This document shows, one piece after another, positions 1 through 5,778 of a stretch of 6,003 bases of DNA. Within the stretch, counting starts at the first letter, position 1; each line of letters starts with the position of its first letter. A program made the position numbers and the translations under genes. This DNA is from Patescibacteria group bacterium (GTDB lineage: Bacteria > Patescibacteriota > Minisyncoccia > UBA9983). Under the pieces are notes generated by a model. The model did not search any database and was not told the origin of the DNA. It worked only from the letters and a program-made list of their open reading frames with translations. The stretch lies in the NCBI GenBank assembly GCA_018901555.1, contig JAHIER010000026.1, forward strand, positions 1 to 6,003, given 5' to 3'.

Positions 1-534
1 ATAATCAAGATAACTGGAATATGCGTATTCTTTTAAGAATTTTTTGGCTTTTTCTTTGTCAGTAATACTATTTTCTTTCCATTTTAAATCAATTAATTTG
101 ACAGGGTTTAAATGAATATAAGCAAAAAGATATTTTAAATATTGATCTTTATTTGCATGAGTTGCCTTGAAAATCCCCTCAAAAAGCCGTCCTGTTCTTT
201 CATTCTTTTTATTAAAATACATTGAATAAGCAGTAAATAATTTTTCCATAAACATAGATATCCCATTTTCTGTTTTTTCCCGAACCAACAAGTGGAAATG
301 ATTAGGCATTAAGCAATATGCGCCAATATCCACGATTGTTTCCCCTCTTTCTATTTCCTCCAAGGGTAGCCCTTGGATATTTTTAAATACGACTGGTTTT
401 TTACTATTGCACGCAAACAAAAGTTTAATAAATCTTTTTTTGTCAATATTATTCAAAAATATGGCCATTTTATTAATACCCCTGTTATATAAATGATAAA
501 ATTCTCCTTCTGAAAATCTAAATTTGCGTTCCAT
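1..534 (-). CDS. REP-associated tyrosine transposase (Y1/HUH, IS200-like), 3' end cut by window edge
   Basis: Reading the minus strand from ATG at 534 gives 178 codons with no stop or frameshift before the left edge, so the C-terminus is missing. The product belongs to the Y1 single-strand transposase/RAYT family, which cuts hairpin DNA through a 5'-phosphotyrosine. The HUH metal-binding motif is seen as MPNHFH at residues 76-81. The helix with the nucleophile is TAYSMYFN at 101-108 (Tyr103 or Tyr106 is the likely catalytic residue). It is followed by the family signature RTGRLFEG at 113-120 and YIHLNPV at 139-145. RAYTs are usually about 200-240 aa, so most of the protein is present. There is no Shine-Dalgarno, and the ATG sits at the predicted transcription start. 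A palindrome like the one upstream is embedded in codons 53-59. It lies downstream of the sugar operon, separated by a terminator, and is probably an independent unit. Family assignment is firm; cellular role is not known. Confidence 0.93.
   Translation of the reverse strand, partial: MERKFRFSEGEFYHLYNRGINKMAIFLNNIDKKRFIKLLFACNSKKPVVFKNIQGLPLEEIERGETIVDIGAYCLMPNHFHLLVREKTENGISMFMEKLFTAYSMYFNKKNERTGRLFEGIFKATHANKDQYLKYLFAYIHLNPVKLIDLKWKENSITDKEKAKKFLKEYAYSSYLDY
359..377 (-). repeat. Palindrome copy 1, inside the transposase gene
   Basis: This is a perfect inverted repeat with an 8-bp stem (TCCAAGGG / CCCTTGGA) and a 3-nt loop. It lies within codons 53-59 of the transposase and encodes I-Q-G-L-P-L-E in frame. 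On the minus strand it reads TCCAAGGGCTACCCTTGGA, sharing TCCAAGGG-2 nt-ACCCTTGG with the copy just upstream of the gene. RAYT proteins are known to act on REP-type palindromes, so this could be a REP-like unit that landed in the coding sequence. It could also be a chance match, as it is only 19 bp. Confidence 0.6.
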
Positions 535-540
535 AAAATC

Positions 541-568
541 ATTATATCATATGGCTATTTTGTGCCAA
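541..568 (-). promoter_or_regulatory. Sigma-70-type promoter for the transposase, probably giving a leaderless mRNA
   Basis: On the minus strand a -35 box TTGGCA (568 to 563, five of six consensus bases) is followed after 16 bp by a perfect -10 box TATAAT (546 to 541). Only six bases, GATTTT, separate the -10 box from the ATG at 534, so initiation at the usual distance would fall on or beside the start codon. This agrees with the absence of any Shine-Dalgarno. The -35 box overlaps the end of the palindrome at 565-581, so a protein or hairpin at the palindrome could control the promoter. Confidence 0.7.
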
Positions 569-581
569 GGGTCACCCTTGG
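565..581 (-). repeat. Palindrome copy 2, REP-like hairpin upstream of the transposase
   Basis: CCAAGGGT and ACCCTTGG form a perfect 8-bp stem around one base. On the minus strand the sequence is CCAAGGGTGACCCTTGG, matching copy 1 in 15 of 17 positions, with both differences at the centre. It is the most GC-rich patch of this intergenic region and overlaps the -35 box of the transposase promoter. A hairpin next to a RAYT gene fits the known arrangement in which the transposase gene is flanked by its cognate REP palindromes. It could equally serve as an operator. It lacks a T-run, so it is not a terminator. Confidence 0.65.
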
Positions 582-630
582 AAAGGAAAACATAGGTTTC
601 TTCCGGCGTTACTCCTGCGTATAAAACAAA

Positions 631-656
631 AAAGCCGTTGAAAAATCAACGGCTTT
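631..656 (-). terminator. Rho-independent terminator of the nonulosonate operon
   Basis: AAAGCCGTTGA (631-641) and TCAACGGCTTT (646-656) form a perfect 11-bp stem with a 4-nt loop. In the minus direction the stem runs directly into TTTTTTGTTTT, the U-tract expected of an intrinsic terminator. It starts 22 nt after the stop codon of the synthase gene, marking the operon end and insulating the transposase gene. The plus-strand side has a poorer T-tract (TTTATTATA), so termination is mainly for minus-strand transcripts. Confidence 0.92.
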
Positions 657-678
657 ATTATAAACAATGTGCTAATTA

Positions 679-1650
679 TTATTTTATGGGTTTATCTTCC
701 CAATTAAAAACTACTTTAGGGCCAATAGCATTAGCAAATCTGCCCCTGAAATAATCCGCATTGAGAGCTTCAGCCAAAGTAATATGTCTTTTTCTTAAAC
801 CAATAGCCTTTTGCCACAAAGGAATTTCCCTTTCTATAATTCTTTTTTGTTCGTCAATTTCTAATTTGACAAAATCAGATAATTTTCTTAAAAGATCAGG
901 AGTAATAGAGACTGAACCGTCTTTTGTTTGATCAGCCGGCAAAATAGTAAAATGTCTTTCAATCATACCAGCTCCAAGCATTGATGCTATTCTAGAAACA
1001 TCAATTTTATCTTGGGCAACCAAAGTATGATCTGACCAACCAGAACCATCAGCCATGCCTCTCAAAAAACTCATTCTTGCTAAATTAGAAATCTCTAAGG
1101 TGTTTGGATAAATAGAAACGCAATGCAATAATGTTAATCTCTTGCCCTTGCTTTTAACTGTTTCAGTAGCAATCTGAATTTCCTCATCAGTTGCTCCACC
1201 AGTTGAAATAACAAGATGATCAAAAACATCGCAAAGCTCGCGTAAAAACGGCAAACTGACAATATCCGGACTGGCTACTTTTACAATTTTTTCCGGCCAC
1301 AATAATTTAGCAGCGAATTCAATTCGCTGGCGCGTAAAAATAGTCATTATTGGTATTGATCCGGCTTTTTGAACTTCATCAATAAACCATCTGTAATCGT
1401 CTTCTTGCAAATCAAGTTTTTTTAATCTTTCTAATTCAGGAATATACGGCCTTTTAATTGTCTTTCTGATGCCATTATTTTCAACAAAACCTTCTTCAAA
1501 TCTTAGCCTGTAAGCCAAGTCTTCAGAAAAAATAATCTGGCCCTTAATATAATCCGCGCCCGCTTCACCAGCAGCCCTGATCATTTTTCTTAGAATCTCC
1601 TTGCTGCCATTATGATTTTGGCACATTTCTGCAATAATTTTTGCACTCAT
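679..1650 (-). CDS. neuB: NeuB-family nonulosonic acid synthase without a SAF domain
   Basis: The product (323 aa) should condense phosphoenolpyruvate with ManNAc or a related 2-acetamido/diamino hexose to make a nine-carbon nonulosonic acid in the cytoplasm. Family motifs occur in order along a TIM barrel: IAEMCQNHNG (6-15), K36-x-Q38, KVASPDI (124-130), STGGA (149-153), LLHCVSIYP (174-182), GWSDHT (204-209) and GAGMIERHFT (226-235). His208 and His233 correspond to the family's conserved metal/substrate histidines. Canonical synthases are about 340-350 aa and end in a SAF (antifreeze-like) domain. Here the barrel is followed only by a short tail containing YFRGRFAN (300-307) and NW (316-317). 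The ATG has a strong Shine-Dalgarno six bases upstream, unlike the genes before it. It is the last gene of the operon. Neu5Ac, legionaminate and pseudaminate synthases cannot be separated by eye; a divergent aldolase-type relative is possible. Confidence 0.85.
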   Translation of the reverse strand: MSAKIIAEMCQNHNGSKEILRKMIRAAGEAGADYIKGQIIFSEDLAYRLRFEEGFVENNGIRKTIKRPYIPELERLKKLDLQEDDYRWFIDEVQKAGSIPIMTIFTRQRIEFAAKLLWPEKIVKVASPDIVSLPFLRELCDVFDHLVISTGGATDEEIQIATETVKSKGKRLTLLHCVSIYPNTLEISNLARMSFLRGMADGSGWSDHTLVAQDKIDVSRIASMLGAGMIERHFTILPADQTKDGSVSITPDLLRKLSDFVKLEIDEQKRIIEREIPLWQKAIGLRKRHITLAEALNADYFRGRFANAIGPKVVFNWEDKPIK

Positions 1651-1656
1651 ATATTT

Positions 1657-1666
1657 CCCCTCCTTT
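1657..1666 (-). promoter_or_regulatory. Strong Shine-Dalgarno of the NeuB-type gene
   Basis: The minus strand reads AAAGGAGGGG, six bases before the ATG at 1650. It is a near-perfect anti-16S match and the strongest ribosome binding site in the window, and it fixes the start of the synthase. The three genes upstream in the operon have only A/T-rich leaders. Confidence 0.85.
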
Positions 1667-1670
1667 CTTT

Positions 1671-1679
1671 ATTATAACA
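1671..1679 (-). promoter_or_regulatory. Possible extended -10 promoter ahead of the NeuB-type gene
   Basis: On the minus strand TGTTATAAT matches the extended -10 consensus TGnTATAAT exactly. No credible -35 box exists at 16-19 bp, which an extended -10 can tolerate. A transcript from here would start near 1664, inside the Shine-Dalgarno, leaving a leader of about 14 nt, which weakens the case. The 91-bp gap to the previous gene is the largest within the operon, so an internal promoter is plausible but unproven. Confidence 0.35.
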
Positions 1680-1741
1680 AAATAAAAGTGCCGAATGTTT
1701 TTCTATTTACATTCTTAACATAAATAGATTTTTTGGCAAGA

Positions 1742-2920
1742 TCAGGATAAATAATGATCAGCTATCTTTTGAGCAGTATATTCCACGCCATTGATTGTCC
1801 CGTATTTTTTTATTAAATCTTGTTTTATTAATTTTACTTTATTTTTATATTCCTCACCAAAGGCAAGGAGTTGTTCTAATGATTCTCCTTTATAAACTTT
1901 CCCAATGCCTAATTTTTCAATACAAATATTATTAAAATACACTTCGGGATCATCTTTGAAATCATAAGGAAAAGTGATAAGCGGAGTTTCAGTCATAAAA
2001 GACAACCATGCTGAACCCCAGCCGATTCTAGCAAAATGAAGAAGAATGTTTTTGTGCATGATAATATCAGGCAAAGCCTTTTTGCCAGAAGGTATAACGC
2101 CAAGTTTATGAGTATAAATTTTTAAACCAGTCTTTTGAATTTCTTCAAAAAGCCGGCTTAATCCATAAACGCCAGTTATAGTAACATAAATGCCCCTTTT
2201 TAAAAAAAGGTTTTTTAGAAAATTAAGATTTAATTTTTGATTAGTATTAGGCGGAGTAAAAATTTCTGAGTCATGCCTTGAAATCCAATTATCAAGATAA
2301 GAAAAAGTTGCTGGTTCGGCAATAAAACGGACTGTTTGCTTTTTTTCCAAATCTTCAAAATATTTTATACCATTTTTTAAAACATTTTTATCTAAATCCA
2401 AACCATCTTCTAATATGGATCTTTCTAAAATGTCTGACATATAACCGAAACTGGCAAAATATGAAGGCTTAATATCAAAAGAAACTAACGGGCAACGATT
2501 AATTTCTATAGCAATATTTTTTTTATTAATAGAAAATTTTTTACCTGATAAATTTTCTACACTTAGCCCTTTATTCAAATAATTTTTAATCCTTTCTGTA
2601 ACACCTTTTTCTTTTTTTAAAAAATTATCCAGCCATTTATCAAAACCATCGCCATTATAAAAAATTGACCATAAATATTCTCCTAATTTTTCATCCAACA
2701 ATAATTCATCAGGATATTTCTTAAGATAATGCCTGAAATTATGCTTAATAATCTCTTTTTGTCTTTCTTTGTAAACTAAAGGAATAATAATGCCCATCCT
2801 TTCCATTCCTCGTTTTTCTAATTCATCATTTACAGCCAAAGCCATTTCTATTGTCCTTAAATAAGGACTATTGCCATGAAGAAAATTTAGAATAATATAT
2901 TTTTTATTTTTTATTGGCAT
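1742..2920 (-). CDS. Unrecognised GT-B-like protein, candidate glycosyltransferase or sugar-nucleotide hydrolase
   Basis: I do not recognise this 392-aa protein by name. It is soluble, with no signal peptide or membrane segment. The N-terminus (8-50) looks like a Rossmann strand and helix, with HGNSPYLR at 15-22 followed by an amphipathic helix and a second strand (GIIIPLVY, 43-50). The middle (about 55-195) is Lys-rich and mostly helical. The C-terminal half has strands at 197-201, 243-249 and 267-270. A segment at 291-340 resembles the sugar-nucleotide site of GT1/MurG-like GT-B enzymes: a His after a strand (H295), Gly/Ser turns (GWGSAW, 300-305), TPLITFPYDFKDDPEVYFNN, then LGIG (337-340). 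It starts 17 bp before the end of the NeuA-type gene and has no Shine-Dalgarno, suggesting translational coupling. A nonulosonate transferase fits the context, and a PseG-like UDP-sugar hydrolase is an alternative. It is also very AT-rich. Confidence 0.6.
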   Translation of the reverse strand: MPIKNKKYIILNFLHGNSPYLRTIEMALAVNDELEKRGMERMGIIIPLVYKERQKEIIKHNFRHYLKKYPDELLLDEKLGEYLWSIFYNGDGFDKWLDNFLKKEKGVTERIKNYLNKGLSVENLSGKKFSINKKNIAIEINRCPLVSFDIKPSYFASFGYMSDILERSILEDGLDLDKNVLKNGIKYFEDLEKKQTVRFIAEPATFSYLDNWISRHDSEIFTPPNTNQKLNLNFLKNLFLKRGIYVTITGVYGLSRLFEEIQKTGLKIYTHKLGVIPSGKKALPDIIMHKNILLHFARIGWGSAWLSFMTETPLITFPYDFKDDPEVYFNNICIEKLGIGKVYKGESLEQLLAFGEEYKNKVKLIKQDLIKKYGTINGVEYTAQKIADHYLS

Positions 2921-3659
2921 TTTTCTTTTTAAGATTTTTTAACATTTGTTCAGCAATAATAAAATCAGTCAAAGTATCTATGTCAATAGATCTTTCCAAT
3001 GGCATTATATATGGCCTGGTCACCTTGTCCCAAAAAATTACTGAGGGCGAATTGCTTTTTATAAGATTATCTCTTTTTGCAACATAAATCCCTCCGTTTC
3101 TTTTATAAGCCGGCTTAAAATCCTGCCGTCTAAAAACTTTTTCCGGCAGGCAAGGAGTAAATTGCACCAACTTGTCATTAATAATTTTTTTCATTTTAAT
3201 AGGATGGATATTGCCCGGCACTTGCGCCACGCTTACCACTACATCAGATTTTTTATTAATCATTTTTTTTATAGCTTTATCAATATCTTCATTATTAACA
3301 AAAGGAGATGTCGCCTGAAGCATAATAACAATATCAAATTTTGTTTTTTCGTCTTTTTCTATTTTATTAACAGCGTGCTGAATCACAGGCAAAGATTGAG
3401 TATTATCGCGCGCCAATTCTTTTGGCCTTTTTATTAAAATAAATTTTTTGCTAGAACCAGCGCATTTTTGGGCAATATTTAAAATTTCTTTATCTTCTGA
3501 AGAAAAAGCTATCCGATCTAAATATTTGCTGTTAATGGCTGCTTTCAACATGTAAAAAAGCAATGGCTTGCCCCCCAACAATCTTATATTTTTTCTTGGA
3601 ATTCCCTTGGAACCGCCACGCGCCGGTATAACTGCAATAATTTTTTTATTTTTTAACAT
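2904..3659 (-). CDS. neuA: CMP-nonulosonate (CMP-sialic acid type) cytidylyltransferase
   Basis: This 251-aa cytoplasmic enzyme should couple CTP to a nonulosonic acid, releasing diphosphate and giving the CMP-sugar used by transferases. The nucleotide-binding signature IPARGGSKGIPRKN is intact at 11-24. It is followed by RPKELARDNTQS (78-89), LQATSPF (114-120), RRQD (177-180), NGGIYV (188-193) and a C-terminal YIMPLERSIDIDT (217-229), all typical of the NeuA/LegF/PseF family. KdsB, the CMP-KDO enzyme, lacks this SKGIPRKN and RSIDID combination. The length is slightly above the usual 220-235 aa owing to a Lys-rich tail. The ATG follows the NeuC-type stop after one base (TAAAATG) with no Shine-Dalgarno, so coupled translation is likely. 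The 3' end overlaps the next gene by 17 bp. The enzyme class is firm; which sugar is activated is not. Confidence 0.93.
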   Translation of the reverse strand: MLKNKKIIAVIPARGGSKGIPRKNIRLLGGKPLLFYMLKAAINSKYLDRIAFSSEDKEILNIAQKCAGSSKKFILIKRPKELARDNTQSLPVIQHAVNKIEKDEKTKFDIVIMLQATSPFVNNEDIDKAIKKMINKKSDVVVSVAQVPGNIHPIKMKKIINDKLVQFTPCLPEKVFRRQDFKPAYKRNGGIYVAKRDNLIKSNSPSVIFWDKVTRPYIMPLERSIDIDTLTDFIIAEQMLKNLKKKNANKK

Positions 3660-3660
3660 T

Positions 3661-4845
3661 TTAATCTATAAAACTTTTTTGTATGTACAAATCTATTTCT
3701 GCCAAAACGCTCGCGATTTTTTTGCTAGGGCTTTCGTCTATTTTATAAATGTCTGAAACTGGATATCGGCCAATCTTTAATTGTTCTTCTAGCGCATTTG
3801 CAATTTCTTCTTTTGCGAATCCGACATCAACAACATTGTCCGCGCGAAACCGATTATTTTGACGCGAACCAAGATTTATAACAGGTATGCCAAGATAAGA
3901 ACATTCTTTTATACCAGCAGAAGAGTTGCCAATAAAACATTTTGTATTTTTTAAAAGACAAATAAATTTTTGAGGATGAATATGACGCATAAATCTAATT
4001 TTATTATCAGGTACTTGATCTTTAAAAGCGCGCAATTCATGAGAGATTTCTTCTGAACCGATATCAAAATTTGGCCAAAACCAAAAAACTGGAAGATTTG
4101 TCTCGTGTATAACCTCTAATAAAATGGAGGTATTTTCTACAAGCCTGTCAATTTCTGTTGTGACAGGATGATAGGTCACCATTAAATAATCTTCTTCGGG
4201 CTGGAAATCAAAACCGCTTCCAGTCATTGATAAATTAATTCTATTGCCATTTTCATTATTTATAATATTATGAACAACTTCAATATCAGGACTGCCAAAA
4301 TTAAAAACATACTCTGGCTGCTCGCCCATTTTTAAAATTCTGTTTCTGGCTGGTTCATTCGTAGCAAAATGAATATGACTAAGTTTTGTAATAGCATGCC
4401 TCACTGATTCATCAAGCGTTCCGGAAACATCTCCTCCTTCAATATGGGCAATTGGAATATTCATATAAGCGGCGGCCACAGCAGCAGAAAGAACTTCAAA
4501 CCTGTCGCCACGGACCACAATTAAATCCGGCTTCATATGATTAAAAAAAGAAGAAAATTCTATCACGCCCAAACCGGCTGTTTTAGCTTGAGTTATTTTT
4601 TTTCCACCATCAAGATTAAAATGAATTTCATGAATATTATCAATGCCATCTTTTTTTAAAATATCTCTTATATTAGCATCCTTAGATGCGTATTTAGAAA
4701 GTAAAATGGCGCCAGCCATAGCAACATGCAACTCAACATCACTCCTGTTTTTTAATTCTTCCAAAATCAAAAAACTCCGGCTGTAATGTATAAAGCTGGT
4801 AATAATAAAACAAATTTTTCGCTTGTTGTCTGAATTAGAGACCAT
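3661..4845 (-). CDS. neuC: Hydrolysing UDP-GlcNAc 2-epimerase, NeuC/LegG type
   Basis: This 394-aa cytoplasmic GT-B-fold enzyme should convert UDP-GlcNAc to ManNAc plus UDP, or do the same on UDP-diacetyl-bacillosamine if the pathway leads to legionaminate. The diagnostic core is VRGDRFEVLSAA (111-122), PIAHIEGGD (131-139), DESVRHAITKLSHIHF (145-160) and RILKMGE (169-175). C-terminal nucleotide-binding features are YHPVTTE (225-231), the helix start GNSSAGIKE (306-314) and GSRQNNR (326-332). Length is normal for the family. Two departures stand out: the usual N-terminal G-T/S-R-A-E/D-YG is replaced by TSFIHYSR (16-23), and the common GGE is GGD. It follows the transporter after a 60-bp gap and abuts the cytidylyltransferase gene. 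The leader is A/T-rich with no Shine-Dalgarno, so the ATG is chosen for lack of a better start. The exact substrate is inferred. Confidence 0.88.
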   Translation of the reverse strand: MVSNSDNKRKICFIITSFIHYSRSFLILEELKNRSDVELHVAMAGAILLSKYASKDANIRDILKKDGIDNIHEIHFNLDGGKKITQAKTAGLGVIEFSSFFNHMKPDLIVVRGDRFEVLSAAVAAAYMNIPIAHIEGGDVSGTLDESVRHAITKLSHIHFATNEPARNRILKMGEQPEYVFNFGSPDIEVVHNIINNENGNRINLSMTGSGFDFQPEEDYLMVTYHPVTTEIDRLVENTSILLEVIHETNLPVFWFWPNFDIGSEEISHELRAFKDQVPDNKIRFMRHIHPQKFICLLKNTKCFIGNSSAGIKECSYLGIPVINLGSRQNNRFRADNVVDVGFAKEEIANALEEQLKIGRYPVSDIYKIDESPSKKIASVLAEIDLYIQKSFID

Positions 4846-4905
4846 TTATATTAAAACTCTGCAATAAACATTAAAGTACCACAAATGCAGGATAAAATCA
4901 ATAAA

Positions 4906-5772
4906 TTATTGGCTCAGCAAAATCAAGGCAATTCCAGCAACAGCAATTGCAGAACCAATGATTTTAGGAAGAAAATTTTTTTCTTTAAAAAACAAAACGC
5001 CCCAGATGACTCCAAAAAGAACCGCTGTTCTTTTAATAACAATCGTGTAAGAAGCTAACCCCATGCTTAACGCCTTAAAATGAGTAATAATTGTAATGAC
5101 TGAAAAAATGGAGGTGATAAAAATTATCGGAAAATATTTAAAAATTTTTCTTTCTATATAAAAATAATTTTTCTGCTGAAGAAAAACAAAACCGATTCCA
5201 AAAAACATAATCAAGGAAATGCAGGCGCCGGCAAAAAAACTGTCTGAATTCAAAACTGCAATTTTGTCAAAATTAATTGATATTGACCAAATAATTGCCA
5301 CTAAAATACCGTACATTATTCCCTTTTTTGAATCTATTTTCTTTTGATCCAATTTTTCATCAGAATTTCTTACAACAAAAAATAGTCCCAACAACACAAC
5401 AATAACCCCCAAAAATCCTAACAGTGACGGCTTTTCTCCTAAAATAAAATAGGAAGTTCCCATTAATATAACCGGGGTTAAAAGTATCATAGGAAAAACC
5501 AAAGACAAATCCGCCAACTCATAGGCCCGCAGAATAGCAAAATAGGCAAAAACATTAAGAATGCCGGTGATTAAAACCGCTATAAGAAATTTTTCTCCAA
5601 GATCAGGTATTCCATTTATAAAGGAAGCTACAAAAAGCGATACAGTTGCAAAAAAATAAACACCCAAACCAATAAGCGATTTGGGAATTTTAGAAACAAG
5701 AAATTTTGAACAAAGATTATTTAATGAATGGGAAAACGCGGAAGCCAGAGCAAAAAGAAACCATGCAGACAT
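4906..5772 (-). CDS. EamA/DMT-superfamily transporter, 10 membrane segments
   Basis: The product is an integral membrane protein of 288 aa, normal for the EamA (drug/metabolite transporter) family. About ten hydrophobic segments are visible, in two homologous halves: 1-5 (residues about 3-21, 33-53, 62-83, 87-112, 115-135) and 6-10 (about 151-168, 178-199, 211-234, 241-262, 268-287). A charged cytoplasmic-type linker (NSDEKLDQKK) lies between the halves. Both halves end with the EamA pattern of segment, short acidic turn (LGEKPS and FKEKNF), then a final Gly-rich helix. The ATG at 5772 lies 12 nt from AAGGAA; a TTG at 5775, one codon earlier, is 9 nt away and cannot be excluded. Family members move amino acids, sugar-nucleotides, lipid-linked sugars or metabolites. 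In this operon, carriage of a sugar intermediate or lipid-linked sugar is plausible, but substrate and direction are unknown. Six nt separate it from the CBS gene. Confidence 0.88.
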   Translation of the reverse strand: MSAWFLFALASAFSHSLNNLCSKFLVSKIPKSLIGLGVYFFATVSLFVASFINGIPDLGEKFLIAVLITGILNVFAYFAILRAYELADLSLVFPMILLTPVILMGTSYFILGEKPSLLGFLGVIVVLLGLFFVVRNSDEKLDQKKIDSKKGIMYGILVAIIWSISINFDKIAVLNSDSFFAGACISLIMFFGIGFVFLQQKNYFYIERKIFKYFPIIFITSIFSVITIITHFKALSMGLASYTIVIKRTAVLFGVIWGVLFFKEKNFLPKIIGSAIAVAGIALILLSQ

Positions 5773-5778
5773 CAAATC

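Noticed and set aside
1703..1727. Inverted repeat CTATTTA / TAAATAG between the GT-B-like and NeuB-type genes
   Set aside because: The stem is only 7 bp and nearly all A-T with an 11-nt loop, and the minus-strand side lacks a U-tract, so it is not a credible terminator.
2195..2210. Palindrome CCTTTTT-AA-AAAAAGG followed by a T-run on the plus strand
   Set aside because: It is a homopolymer-rich part of the GT-B-like coding sequence (Leu/Phe/Lys codons); no plus-strand gene needs a terminator there.
3162..3437. Plus-strand open frame of 91 codons
   Set aside because: It lies fully inside the well-supported NeuA-type gene on the opposite strand and has a low-complexity Phe/Asn/His-rich translation with no motif.
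3604..3610. A third CCCTTGG resembling half of the palindrome
   Set aside because: It encodes part of the conserved SKGIPRKN motif of NeuA and has no matching second arm.
3568..3756. Plus-strand open frame of 62 codons spanning the NeuA/NeuC junction
   Set aside because: It is antisense to the nucleotide-binding end of NeuA and has no ribosome site or recognisable domain.
4859..4890. CTGCA ... TGCAG inverted repeat in the gap before the NeuC-type gene
   Set aside because: Five-base arms 22 nt apart are expected by chance; no promoter boxes with good spacing were found in this 60-bp gap.
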